64,000 nucleotides of DNA. It comes from Schinkia azotoformans LMG 9581. Its GTDB lineage: Bacteria > Bacillota > Bacilli > Bacillales > Bacillaceae_J. Below are positions 34,188 through 43,684 of the stretch, one piece after another (positions within the stretch are counted from its first letter, which is position 1; each line of letters begins with the position of its first letter). Below the pieces are notes generated by a model that was given only the letters and a program-made list of their open reading frames with translations, was not told where the DNA came from and ran no database searches. Location of the stretch: NCBI RefSeq assembly GCF_000307855.1, contig NZ_AJLR01000033.1, forward strand, positions 1 to 64,000, written 5' to 3'. The translations under genes were made by a program, and so were the position numbers.

Positions 34188-35441
34188 TCAGGAAGCGAGC
34201 GGAAAAGTAATCATAAATTTTGTTCCTTTTCCTTTTTCACTTTCAACTTTAATTTCACCTTTCATCGTTTTAATAATGTTGAAGACAATCATCATTCCGA
34301 GGCCAGTTCCTTCTTCCTTTGTTGTAAAATAAGGAGTTCCTAATTTACTAACCTCATTTGGAGTCATCCCAACACCATTATCGATAATATCAATCGAAAT
34401 TCGATTGCTGTTTTTATTTGCTTTAATCCAAAGTTCACCGCCATTTTCCATAGCTTCAATAGAGTTCTTGATTAAGTTAATAAAGCATTGGCGGATTTTT
34501 TGACGGTCACCTAAAATCATACATTGATCATCGATGTTATCAACTTCGATTTTTACTTTATGTGATTTTGCAAAAGGCTTCATTAAATTTACAGAATAAG
34601 AGAGTTCTTTCGAGATGTTTATGCTTGTCATACTATCAAACTCAGGTTTTGTAAGCGCCAAAAACTCATAGATGATATTTTGAGCACGCTGGAGCTCTTC
34701 TAATATATAACCCACGTATTCTTTTCGTCTTTCCTTTGAATCTTCATCCTCCAATGCTTCAACGAAACCTTGGGTAATTGTAATCGGATTTTTAACCTCA
34801 TGAGATATACTTGCGGAAATTTGCGTTAATATACTCATTTTTTCTGCTTTAATAAGTTCTTTCCGCATTTGCGCATTGTATTTCATCGTTTCTACTAAGT
34901 ATACAACAAGTCCCATTGACAACCCCTGGACGATAAAATATTTTATAGATATTGGCTGAATTTCAAACGGTGTTTGTAAAACTAAATAAGATAAAAGTAT
35001 TACAAGCACGGCCGCGATTTCTGCTATTATAATAGTAATCAATACTTTTTGATATAGCTTCAATTTAGAATAAAGGTTGGAAAGCAATGGTACACACAAG
35101 CAAATTGAAGAAATAACAAAAAAGTTAACATAAATACCGTCGCCGCCGAGAAAAAAACGATAGGCAAATACAGTTATAAATAGCCAACTGCTAAAATAAT
35201 AGCCCCCATATAATGCTCCGATAATAAGAAGTACATGTCGTAAATCAAAATGGAAGCCAGGGAAGAACTCTATTGGAAAACTCATGCAGATTATAAGCGA
35301 AATAGAGAGCATGATCGCAAATCCTGGAGTTTTCAAATTCGAATTAACTCTGTCCTTATCGAGCCAAAACATTTGGAAAATAAAAAGCGGCAACAACATA
35401 AACAAAACGTTCACAAGCAGCCTTTCCAACTCATAGCTCAT
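34188..35441 (-). CDS. KinB-like sporulation sensor histidine kinase
   Basis: A 417-aa membrane kinase. Residues 1-195 contain about six hydrophobic segments of the 5TMR-LYT type. A HisKA domain follows, with SASISHEVKNPITITQGF (phospho-His near 213), then an HATPase with NLIKNSIEAM, DIIDNGVGM and GTGLGMMIVFNII. Overall length and layout match B. subtilis KinB, which feeds phosphate into the Spo0F-Spo0B-Spo0A relay. No kapB-like gene or response regulator is adjacent. Confidence 0.85.
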   Translation of the reverse strand: MSYELERLLVNVLFMLLPLFIFQMFWLDKDRVNSNLKTPGFAIMLSISLIICMSFPIEFFPGFHFDLRHVLLIIGALYGGYYFSSWLFITVFAYRFFLGGDGIYVNFFVISSICLCVPLLSNLYSKLKLYQKVLITIIIAEIAAVLVILLSYLVLQTPFEIQPISIKYFIVQGLSMGLVVYLVETMKYNAQMRKELIKAEKMSILTQISASISHEVKNPITITQGFVEALEDEDSKERRKEYVGYILEELQRAQNIIYEFLALTKPEFDSMTSINISKELSYSVNLMKPFAKSHKVKIEVDNIDDQCMILGDRQKIRQCFINLIKNSIEAMENGGELWIKANKNSNRISIDIIDNGVGMTPNEVSKLGTPYFTTKEEGTGLGMMIVFNIIKTMKGEIKVESEKGKGTKFMITFPLAS

Positions 35442-35668
35442 TTGATTTCTCCCCCCCTATCAAATGTTCACAAAACTTTCAGGAAAAGTACATAAAATAT
35501 ACACATTTCTAGATTCTATTATACAGATATCGGAAAAAGGATTCCGTGATATTCATCACTAGGAATTTCCTTTTTCAATGGGTGTTCCTAGTTGTAATTC
35601 AAACATGGTAAAATAATAGATGATTAACTAATGATATTACATAGACCATAATAAGATGGGGGATTAGC

Positions 35669-36145
35669 GTGAAAAAAGTCAAAACAAACGCCATGCGTAT
35701 TTTAGATAAAGAAAAAATAGACTATACGATGATGTCATACAGTGCAGATGATGGAAAAATTGATGGTGTTTCAGTTGCAGAAAAAATTGGTAGAGAACCG
35801 GGAGTAGTCTATAAGACATTAATTTCCCAAGGTGCAAGTAAAGCCTATTATGTGTTTGTAATTCCGGTCGAAGAGGAACTAGATCTAAAGAAGGCCGCAA
35901 AGGTAGTAGGAGAAAAGAAAATTGAAATGATTCCGGTTAAGGAGATAACAAAAGTATCAGGTTATATTCGCGGCGGTTGTTCACCTATTGGAATGAAAAA
36001 ACTATTTCCAACCTATATTCATGAAGCAGCAAGCTTACATGAAACAATCATCGTGAGCGGTGGACAAATTGGTCTGCAAATAGAAATCAAGGTCAATGAT
36101 TTAGCAAAGGCTGTAAATGCAAATTTAGCTGACTTAATCAAATAA
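35669..36145 (+). CDS. ybaK: YbaK-type Cys-tRNA(Pro) deacylase
   Basis: A 158-aa cytoplasmic editing enzyme that removes Cys from mischarged tRNA-Pro. Features include KTNAMRILDKEKIDYTMMSY at the start, VYKTLISQG, the conserved lysine in ELDLKKAAKVVGEKK, and YIRGGCSPIGMKK. GTG start with GGGGGA upstream. It is a different, canonical member of the superfamily also represented at 23339. Confidence 0.88.
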   Translation: MKKVKTNAMRILDKEKIDYTMMSYSADDGKIDGVSVAEKIGREPGVVYKTLISQGASKAYYVFVIPVEEELDLKKAAKVVGEKKIEMIPVKEITKVSGYIRGGCSPIGMKKLFPTYIHEAASLHETIIVSGGQIGLQIEIKVNDLAKAVNANLADLIK

Positions 36146-36169
36146 ACAATTCCATCCCAAATATGTTTA

Positions 36170-36200
36170 AAAGCGAGCCACCCGGCTCGCTTTTTCTTTT
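36170..36200 (+). terminator. Rho-independent terminator after ybaK
   Basis: AAGCGAGCC-ACC-GGCTCGCTT stem followed by TTTTCTTTT. Confidence 0.85.
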
Positions 36201-36261
36201 AATTTTTACATAATTTGAGAAAAATTGCTAAGAATAAATCGTGAATGGGGGGTGCATTGTC

Positions 36262-37884
36262 ATGCCAGGAAGACTAATAAAACGAACATGGAACAATATT
36301 TTTCGGACAACAAACGATAAAGATGATGGAACAACAGCGAAAGATTCCAATCAAGGAAATCAACCGCTTTTCTCTTGTATTGAAGACAATGTTCAAACCA
36401 TTAAAAACCAGTTGGGAAATAGTACTGATATTGTTTTCCGCAGATTGAAAATTGGTCCAAAAGAGAAATATGAAATTTGTATTATCTATACGGACAATTT
36501 GATAGATACAATGGCACTCCAAGAACTTATTGTGGCTTTATTAAATAATATTTCGGAAGAAGATCTTAATACAGTAAATCTGGCATCCAATAATCTAACC
36601 GATGTTCTAATTGAGAAGGTAGTCACAGTTGGTGAAGCGGTCGAGGTGGAGGATTTTAATACTTTAATAACTAATGTTCTATCGGCACAGGCTGCAATTT
36701 TAATTGAAAATCAGTCACAGGCTATTACTGTCAGTATCCCCGGCTTTGAGAAAAGAAGTATTGAAGAGCCTCAATCAGCAACACTGATTAAGGGGCCTCG
36801 TGATGGATTTATAGAATCCATAGGCACTAATGCGTCTTTATTAAGGAGAAGAATAAGAAGTGCTAACCTCTGGATGGAATCGAAAGAAATTGGAAGGATT
36901 ACTAAGACGAAAGTAGTGGTTGCTTACATAAAAGGAATAGCCAATGAGGACGTCGTTAAAGAAGTTCATGAACGTTTGGATCGCATTAATATTGATGCCA
37001 TATTAGAGAGTGGCTATATTGAAGAACTAATCCAAGACGAGACATTCACTCCTTTTCCGACTATTTTCAATACGGAACGGCCAGATGCCGTTGCCGGTAA
37101 ACTTCTTGAAGGAAGAGTTGCCATTTTAGTTGACGGGTCACCCTTTGTCATGGTCGTGCCCAGTCTTGTTATAGAATTTTTCCAAGCGAGTGAGGATTAT
37201 TATATGCGCGCAGATATCTCAACACTCCTAAGATTGTTGCGTTTCTTTTGTTTTTTCCTTGCTTTAATTGCACCTTCACTTTATATTGCCGTCCTAACGT
37301 ACCACCAAGAGATGCTTCCTACTACTTTATTAATTGGTTTGGCAGCACAGAGGGAAGGTGTTCCTTTTCCTGCTTTTATGGAAGCGTTGATGATGGAGGT
37401 GGCCTTTGAAATATTACGGGAAGCCGGGGTAAGAATGCCGCGGGCAGTCGGACAAGCGATGAGTATAGTTGGAGCCTTGGTATTAGGTCAGGCTGCTGTT
37501 CAAGCAGGACTTGTATCTCCAGCTATGGTGATCGTTGTTTCTTTAACAGCGATTGCGAACTTTTGTTTTCCATCTATTAATTTAGCTACAACAGTTCGAA
37601 TTTTAAGGTTTGGAATGATGTCCTTGGCTGCTGTCTTTGGCCTAGTCGGTATTATGTTTGGTCTTATCCTCCTATGCATCCATCTAAGTACGCTTAGATC
37701 TTTTGGAGTCCCGTACACAACACCAGCAGCACCATTTATTTTGCAAGATCAAAAAGATGTATTTTTCCGGGTTCCATGGTGGGGAATGTTTTCTAGACCA
37801 CGGCTTATAAGTCAAACCAATATAATCCGGGAACAAAATAATCCTACATCGAAACCGGAACCTCAAAAGAGTGAAAGCACATGA
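36262..37884 (+). CDS. GerAA-family germinant receptor subunit, second operon
   Basis: A 540-aa A subunit with an N-terminal soluble domain, NTERPDAVAGKLLEGRVAILVDGSPFVMVVPS, several membrane segments (FPAFMEALMMEVAFEILREAGVRMPRAVGQAMS) and a charged Gln/Pro-rich tail. I start at ATG 36262 with GGGGGG 9-10 nt upstream; an upstream in-frame GTG lacks spacing. It overlaps the gerC-type gene by 4 bp, and the operon order is A-C-D-B. Confidence 0.92.
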   Translation: MPGRLIKRTWNNIFRTTNDKDDGTTAKDSNQGNQPLFSCIEDNVQTIKNQLGNSTDIVFRRLKIGPKEKYEICIIYTDNLIDTMALQELIVALLNNISEEDLNTVNLASNNLTDVLIEKVVTVGEAVEVEDFNTLITNVLSAQAAILIENQSQAITVSIPGFEKRSIEEPQSATLIKGPRDGFIESIGTNASLLRRRIRSANLWMESKEIGRITKTKVVVAYIKGIANEDVVKEVHERLDRINIDAILESGYIEELIQDETFTPFPTIFNTERPDAVAGKLLEGRVAILVDGSPFVMVVPSLVIEFFQASEDYYMRADISTLLRLLRFFCFFLALIAPSLYIAVLTYHQEMLPTTLLIGLAAQREGVPFPAFMEALMMEVAFEILREAGVRMPRAVGQAMSIVGALVLGQAAVQAGLVSPAMVIVVSLTAIANFCFPSINLATTVRILRFGMMSLAAVFGLVGIMFGLILLCIHLSTLRSFGVPYTTPAAPFILQDQKDVFFRVPWWGMFSRPRLISQTNIIREQNNPTSKPEPQKSEST

Positions 37885-39089
37885 AAAAAGTTTTAATAGG
37901 GCTTGTTGTTTCTATATTATTGCTTCCTTCCTTAACAGGATGTTGGAGCAAAACTGAATTAACTGATTTGGCAATTGCAGTAGCATTGGGTATCGATAAA
38001 AATGAAAAGGGTGATTTTGTTGTTTCAGTGCAAATTATTAATCCCAGTGAAACCGTTACTTCTCAAAACGCTGGAGGTGGCTATGACACGCCGGTTACAA
38101 CGTATACATCGACTGGGAAAATCCTATTTGAAGCGCTCCGAAGGCTTTCAAAAGAAGTACCAAGAAAAATTTATCTTGCCCATCTTCGAATGGTTGTAAT
38201 TGGCGAAGAGGTGGCAAAGAGTGGGCTATACGATGCTCTTGACTTTTTATCAAGGACACATGAATTGAGAACAGATTTTTATCTAGTCGTTGCTAAAGAA
38301 CAAACGGCTGAAGACACTCTTAAAATCCTTACCAGTATTGAGAAAATACCTGCCAATAAATTATTTTTCAGCCTTGAAAAATCAGCTGAGGTTTGGGCAG
38401 CAACCGGAAAAGTGACACTAAATGACTTAATGGATGACATTGTAAGTGAAGGGATTCAACCAACATTAACAGGTGTCACTGTAAAAGGTAATCCGAAGAT
38501 AGGTTTTAGTAAATCCAATGTAGAAACGATTTCGCCTAATGCTTTATATTCATATAAGGGAATAGCAGCTTTTCGTAAAAACAAATTAGTAGGCTGGCTA
38601 AATGAGGATGAAAGTAAAGGGATTAATTATATTAAGGACCAGGTTACAAGTACTGTTGTTGTTTTTGATGTGAATAATGACCATGCAGGTGTTGAATTAA
38701 TCCGCACGAAAACAGAGATCATTCCTCATATCAAAAATGAAGACATTAGCATTGAAGTTAAAGTAACAGGTGAAGCAAATGTAGGGGAAGTCAATACAAA
38801 ATTAGATCTTATGGACCCACATGTTATTGGTGAACTTGAATCCTTAGTGAATAGTGATATAAGAAATTCGATCGAAAACACGGTTGAAAAGGCACAGAAA
38901 GATTTCGAAAGTGATATTTTGGGATTTGGTGAACGGATCCATAAAACATATCCAAAGGATTGGGAAAAAATCAAAAAACAATGGACAGAGATTTTTACTA
39001 ATGTCCCAGTAAATGTTAACGTTAAGATCAAAATTCGCCGGATTGGTACAATCACAAACCCATTTCACGACGAATTAACAAAGGAGTAA
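37881..39089 (+). CDS. Ger(x)C-family germination lipoprotein, second operon
   Basis: A 402-aa lipoprotein with lipobox LTGC (residues 18-21) and the family opening WSKTELTDLAIAVALGIDK. The C-terminal domain includes ENTVEKAQKDFESDILGFGERIHKTYPKDWEKIKKQW and ends VNVNVKIKIRRIGTI, typical of the family. It is translationally coupled to the A subunit through a 4-bp overlap and precedes the small D-type gene by 4 bp. Confidence 0.92.
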   Translation: MKKVLIGLVVSILLLPSLTGCWSKTELTDLAIAVALGIDKNEKGDFVVSVQIINPSETVTSQNAGGGYDTPVTTYTSTGKILFEALRRLSKEVPRKIYLAHLRMVVIGEEVAKSGLYDALDFLSRTHELRTDFYLVVAKEQTAEDTLKILTSIEKIPANKLFFSLEKSAEVWAATGKVTLNDLMDDIVSEGIQPTLTGVTVKGNPKIGFSKSNVETISPNALYSYKGIAAFRKNKLVGWLNEDESKGINYIKDQVTSTVVVFDVNNDHAGVELIRTKTEIIPHIKNEDISIEVKVTGEANVGEVNTKLDLMDPHVIGELESLVNSDIRNSIENTVEKAQKDFESDILGFGERIHKTYPKDWEKIKKQWTEIFTNVPVNVNVKIKIRRIGTITNPFHDELTKE

Positions 39090-39093
39090 TCCT

Positions 39094-39306
39094 ATGCTGA
39101 AAAGTATTGGTGTCATTTTTATTTATATAGCCATTGCTTTTTTTCAAATACATCAGTTAAAAAAAGAAAAAATGATACGAGAAATATGGATCTTTTCTAT
39201 TTTAATGGTTTTAACTACAGGCGTTACGGTTGCGAAACTTAACAACCTGGCACTTCCAAGTCCATTGGATTTAATTGTCATTGTTTTAAAGCCATTCATA
39301 AAGTAA
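39094..39306 (+). CDS. Small two-helix membrane protein, germinant receptor D-type subunit
   Basis: A 70-aa protein with two predicted membrane segments (ISIGVIFIYIAIAFFQI-like near the start and IWIFSILMVLTTGVTVA in the middle) and a short tail ending LIVIVLKPFIK. Small two-helix proteins like this occur in some GerA-type operons as D subunits and modulate germination rate (literature recalled). Its place inside the operon, 28 bp before the B gene, supports that reading. Confidence 0.75.
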   Translation: MLKSIGVIFIYIAIAFFQIHQLKKEKMIREIWIFSILMVLTTGVTVAKLNNLALPSPLDLIVIVLKPFIK

Positions 39307-39334
39307 GAAAATGGATAGAGAGGAGGGTGGTCCC

Positions 39335-40438
39335 TTGTTGGAAAAAGGAAGAATTAGCCCTTTAGAGTTAAGTGTTTTAGCTATTCTTTATACGATTGGT
39401 ACAACCATTCTTGCTATTCCATCTGTATTGACAGCCAAGGCGGGGCAAGATGCATGGCTCACAGCCCTTATCGGTGTGATCTTTAGTGGACTACTTTCCT
39501 GTTTTTATGTCATTTGTGCAAAAGCAATGAAAAGGGAAACCTACATCAATTATTTAGAAAGGGTATATGGAAAAATTATTGGTAAAATAATTGGAGTTTT
39601 ATACGTTTATTTTGCATTTGTAGGAGCAGCGACCCTTCTCTTCCAATTCAGTGATTTTGTTACGACTCATATGCTTATTAATACGCCGGCAGAAGTTCTT
39701 AATATTATGTTAGCTATTTTAGTTATATTAGTTGTCCGGGCAGGCCTTGAGGTATTGGCAAGAACAGGGGAGCTTCTTTTCCCATGGTTTATGTTCCTTT
39801 TCATTGCCTTAGTTATTTTTTTAATTCCTCAAATTGAACCAGACCGTATTAGTCCGTTATATGAGGCAAGCGTTCGGGCACATCTTTCAGCCTCGTTGGA
39901 TTTTGTTTCATTTGCCGGGTTTCCTTTAGTCATGTTTCTAATGTTTTATCCTGGCAACATGAACCGTCCTGACAAAACAAAGTGGAATTTTATAACAGGA
40001 ACGACTCTAGGTGCAGCTGTTGTTGGAGTCTTAGTACTTTTATGTATTTTAGTTTTGGGAGCTCCAGCAACCGCTCGTCAAGTATTTCCAAGTTATGTCC
40101 TTGCTAAAACTGTCAGTCTTTTTGATATTATTCAAAGAATAGAGGCGGTTATGGCCGGAATGTGGGTTCTTTCAATATTCTTTAAAACAGCCGTTTACTT
40201 TTACGGTTGTGTAATCGGTTTAGCGGAAATACTAGCCGTTAAGAACTATCGTTTTCTTGTCATTCCGATTGGGCTTCTTACGATTGTCTTTTCAACTTTT
40301 GTTTATCCAAATGTGTCTTATATGGCTTACTGGGATGATAAATATTGGGTGCCTTATTCTATGATCATGGGTTTTTTCATCCCACTTCTAACATTAATAG
40401 TTGATAAAATTAAAAGCCGCTTAAGTAATCAAATATAA
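39335..40438 (+). CDS. GerAB-family germinant receptor permease subunit, second operon
   Basis: A 367-aa integral membrane protein with about ten segments, opening LEKGRISPLELSVLAILYTIGTTILAIPSVLTAKAGQDAW. It is the putative ligand-binding subunit of the second receptor. I choose the TTG at 39335, since GAGGAGG lies 8 nt upstream; the in-frame ATG 39311 has only a weak site. It ends the A-C-D-B operon. Confidence 0.9.
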   Translation: MLEKGRISPLELSVLAILYTIGTTILAIPSVLTAKAGQDAWLTALIGVIFSGLLSCFYVICAKAMKRETYINYLERVYGKIIGKIIGVLYVYFAFVGAATLLFQFSDFVTTHMLINTPAEVLNIMLAILVILVVRAGLEVLARTGELLFPWFMFLFIALVIFLIPQIEPDRISPLYEASVRAHLSASLDFVSFAGFPLVMFLMFYPGNMNRPDKTKWNFITGTTLGAAVVGVLVLLCILVLGAPATARQVFPSYVLAKTVSLFDIIQRIEAVMAGMWVLSIFFKTAVYFYGCVIGLAEILAVKNYRFLVIPIGLLTIVFSTFVYPNVSYMAYWDDKYWVPYSMIMGFFIPLLTLIVDKIKSRLSNQI

Positions 40439-40478
40439 AGCCAAATATCATCCGTATAGATTGGGCGATATTTGGCTT
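40438..40478. terminator. Hairpin between convergent genes
   Basis: AAGCCAAATATC pairs perfectly with GATATTTGGCTT. The plus-strand T run is poor; on the minus strand the downstream bases are T-rich, so it may serve the small gene at 40505-40654 better. Confidence 0.5.
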
Positions 40479-40504
40479 GATACTTATATGAAAATAAATT
40501 CCTT

Positions 40505-40654
40505 TTATCCTTCTGCTCTTTGTGTAGTCACCAAATTGTATTGGTCATCCCATTTTAAGCGCCATTTATTTCTTCGTTCCATTCTGTTTCCCTTATATAA
40601 GTGCTTATACTTTTTCCAATGAATTTTCCATTGAGTTCTTCTAGTTGATCTCAT
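40505..40654 (-). CDS. Small basic Trp-rich protein (49 aa)
   Basis: A short frame with a strong AAAGGAGATG site 7 nt before its ATG. It encodes a 49-aa protein rich in Arg, Lys and Trp (opening MRSTRRTQWKIHWKKYKHLY, then WRLKWDDQYN) with no cysteines and no membrane segment. The net charge is strongly positive, so it may bind nucleic acid or membrane. I do not recognise a family. It has its own intergenic space and a downstream hairpin, which favours a real gene. Confidence 0.6.
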   Translation of the reverse strand: MRSTRRTQWKIHWKKYKHLYKGNRMERRNKWRLKWDDQYNLVTTQRAEG

Positions 40655-40756
40655 TTCAACATCTCCTTTATAATATGGATTCTCTTTTAAACTATATTCT
40701 CGAAGCTCCTTGTCGATTCCTTTGGCTAGTTTTGTCGTATCAATAGAGGATTTGTA

Positions 40757-40778
40757 TTTTTACAGAATTTTGTAAAAA
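40757..40778. repeat. Inverted repeat between the small gene and the hybrid kinase
   Basis: TTTTTACA-GAATTT-TGTAAAAA is a perfect 8-bp inverted repeat with a 6-bp spacer. It could be an operator for either divergent gene. Nothing else was identified in the remaining 40779-40933 leader. Confidence 0.4.
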
Positions 40779-40933
40779 ATAGCTAAAATTAAAAATAATT
40801 TATACTAAAGACTATAAATATGTGGAATTGGATAACAAAATGTAGTAGTATATTGACGGAATTGTTAAAAGAGTAACAATATGCAGAAAATACGACAAAA
40901 AACGACCTTTTCACAGAATGGAATGAATTAAAA

Positions 40934-43684
40934 ATGAATTTTAAAAGAAAATTATATCTTGGGTTTGGCTCGGTTCTAATCATTTTGATCATTACGGCTG
41001 CTTTCGGGCTATATAATATTCAAGAACAAAATAAAAATATGAAAACAATCGTGAATGAACATTATGAACGGGTACGGCAGGTTAACATCTTTCAATTTGA
41101 GATCAATAATACCGCCCGGATGATAAGAGATGTCATCCTTAAAAAGGAAAATACGATTACAAGAGAAGAGGAAGCATCCATTGCTGTTTCCAGAAAAAAT
41201 ACAGCGGATGCTATTGAAAAGCTTAAAGAGTTTGAATCAAACGATAATGTTAAGTTGCTTGTAACAGACTTGGATTTATTAAACAAATCCTATGAAGAAG
41301 GTTATCACAACATTGTAAAACTTCTAAAGGAAGGCAATAAAGAGGGAGCAATTAAAGTGCTTATAGAGGATAACCGCGAGGTTCGGGCTGGTCTTACTTC
41401 GACTAGTGCAAAATTGTTAGATTTTGAAGAAAACGCGATGAATAATGCCGTAGCCATGTCTAGAAAAATGTATCAAACTACATTGACAAGTTTTCTGTAT
41501 TTAATATCCATCAGCATTATTATTGTCGTTCTTATTTCATTTTGGGTCGTAAGAAGTATCATTTCCCGTATCAATCATGTCAATTCTGTTATTTCAAATG
41601 TGGCTGAATTAGAGACAAACAAACTGCCTAGAATTGACCATATTACCAATGATGAAATTGGAGAAATTGCGCTTGCCTACAATGGAATGGCCGCATCATT
41701 AGAAAATCATATGGATCAAGAAAATGATCTAAAAGAAAAAATGAAAATAGAAAATTGGGTTAAATCTAATTTCATCGATCTGACAACCATGTATCAGGGG
41801 ATACAAGATGTACAAACCTTTGCCCGTTTATTCATCTCAAAAATTACCCCAATTACTGGGGCAACTTATGGTGTGTTTTATGTAAAGGCTGAAAATGAGG
41901 ACAAGTATTTAAAAATTGCAGCCTACGCTGATAGTTCCTTAGAAACTTCATCAAAGACGTTCTACGCGGGGGAAGGTTTGATAGGTCAGGCTGTCCTTGA
42001 AAATAAACCAATATTAATAGATTCATTGCCTGAAGATTACGTGAAAATAAGATCGGGTATCGGACAAAGTTCTCCTAAGTATCTATTGATCACACCAATT
42101 GCCTATGAAGGCAAAGTGATCGCAGTTTTTGAATTAGGCTCCTTCACGCCTTTTGATGAAAATCATTACCGATTCCTAGATATTACTCAGAAAACAGTTG
42201 GTGTAAGTTTGCATAGCATCATTGGTCATATGAAGATTGAAAAGCTATTAGCTGAATCTCAAACCTTAACAGAAGAATTACAAAGTCAATCCGAAGAACT
42301 TCAGCAGCAACAGGAAGAACTACGGATGATCAATGAACAGCTTGAAGAACAGTATAAGAGCTCTGAGGAAAAAACAAAAGAACTTGAAAAAATCCAGATT
42401 GATCTTGAAGAAAAAAATCGCCATGTTGAACTTAGTTCAAAGTATAAGTCTGAATTTTTAGCCAATATGTCACACGAACTTCGAACACCACTTAATAGCA
42501 TGCTGATTCTGTCCCAGCTACTAGCTGATAATAGTGATGGCAATTTAACAGAGAAACAGGTTGAATATGCTAGTACGATCCATTCATCAGGAAAAGATTT
42601 ATTAGATTTAATCAATGATATTCTTGATCTATCTAAAATTGAATCGGGGAAAATGGCAATTTTGCCAGAAGAAGTACTATTTAGTGATATTCAATATTTT
42701 GTTGAACACCAGTTTACACCAATTGCAACTCAGAGAAAACTAGGTTTTGAAATAGTAATAGATGAAAATCTACCATATGTATTTATTACAGATAATCAGC
42801 GATTAAAACAAATTCTGAAAAATTTATTATCGAATGCTTTTAAATTCACTCAACAAGGGAAAGTAGTTATTGAATTTAAGCTTTGTAAAAATCAAGATTA
42901 CTTTAAAGAAGCACATAAACCTATGGTTGCCATTTCCGTCACTGATACAGGAATAGGCATCTCCCGAGAAAAACAGAATTTTATATTTGAAGCCTTTAAT
43001 CAAGCCGATGGAACTACTAGTAGAAAATTTGGAGGTACGGGACTCGGACTCTCCATTAGCAAGGAATTGGCACAGCTTTTGGGCGGATTTATCGATGTTG
43101 AAAGTATATTAGGTAAGGGAAGTACCTTTACATTGTATTTGCCTGAGTATGATATACAACTAAATAATGAGTATACGAGAGAAGAAGTCGCAGCAACCGT
43201 AATAGAAGAAGCGCAAATAATTGAAGAAAAACTGGAAAATAATACTCAAGTTTCACTTATAGAAGGTAAAACGAAGCATTCTGGTGAACTTAAGAATATT
43301 AAAGAAATGTTAGCGGGCAAGAAGGTTTTACTTGTCGATGATGATATGAGGAATATCTTCTCGCTCACAACTGCGTTGGAAACGAATAAGATGATTGTTG
43401 AATTTGCAGAAAATGGTCAAGAAGCTATTGAAATTCTGAAAAAACAATCAGATATTGATCTTGTTCTAATGGATATCATGATGCCTGTTATGAATGGATA
43501 TGAGGCCATTCAAGAAATTCGTAAAATGGAAGGCTTCCTAGAACTGCCCATTATTGCTCTGACCGCGAAAGCGATGAAGAATGACAGAGAAAAATGCCTT
43601 GATGCTGGCGCATCTGATTATATTAGTAAGCCAGTTAATTTAGATCAATTGCTTTCATTAATTCGTGTGTGGTTATATCGATAG
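40934..43684 (+). CDS. Hybrid sensor kinase (4HB-HAMP-GAF-HisKA-HATPase-REC), RsbK-like
   Basis: A 916-aa membrane protein. TM1 (about 8-28) and TM2 (about 188-210) flank an extracytoplasmic four-helix bundle. HAMP (about 211-265), GAF (about 290-430) and a Gln/Glu-rich coiled coil (440-500) follow. The kinase core has H514 in SHELRTPLNS, NLLSNAFKFT and GTGLGLSIS, and the C-terminal receiver has D847 in LVLMDIMMPVMNG. It is followed by a CheR-type gene whose start overlaps its end. This pair resembles RsbK-RsbM of the B. cereus group, where methylation of the kinase tunes sigma-B. Confidence 0.9.
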   Translation: MNFKRKLYLGFGSVLIILIITAAFGLYNIQEQNKNMKTIVNEHYERVRQVNIFQFEINNTARMIRDVILKKENTITREEEASIAVSRKNTADAIEKLKEFESNDNVKLLVTDLDLLNKSYEEGYHNIVKLLKEGNKEGAIKVLIEDNREVRAGLTSTSAKLLDFEENAMNNAVAMSRKMYQTTLTSFLYLISISIIIVVLISFWVVRSIISRINHVNSVISNVAELETNKLPRIDHITNDEIGEIALAYNGMAASLENHMDQENDLKEKMKIENWVKSNFIDLTTMYQGIQDVQTFARLFISKITPITGATYGVFYVKAENEDKYLKIAAYADSSLETSSKTFYAGEGLIGQAVLENKPILIDSLPEDYVKIRSGIGQSSPKYLLITPIAYEGKVIAVFELGSFTPFDENHYRFLDITQKTVGVSLHSIIGHMKIEKLLAESQTLTEELQSQSEELQQQQEELRMINEQLEEQYKSSEEKTKELEKIQIDLEEKNRHVELSSKYKSEFLANMSHELRTPLNSMLILSQLLADNSDGNLTEKQVEYASTIHSSGKDLLDLINDILDLSKIESGKMAILPEEVLFSDIQYFVEHQFTPIATQRKLGFEIVIDENLPYVFITDNQRLKQILKNLLSNAFKFTQQGKVVIEFKLCKNQDYFKEAHKPMVAISVTDTGIGISREKQNFIFEAFNQADGTTSRKFGGTGLGLSISKELAQLLGGFIDVESILGKGSTFTLYLPEYDIQLNNEYTREEVAATVIEEAQIIEEKLENNTQVSLIEGKTKHSGELKNIKEMLAGKKVLLVDDDMRNIFSLTTALETNKMIVEFAENGQEAIEILKKQSDIDLVLMDIMMPVMNGYEAIQEIRKMEGFLELPIIALTAKAMKNDREKCLDAGASDYISKPVNLDQLLSLIRVWLYR

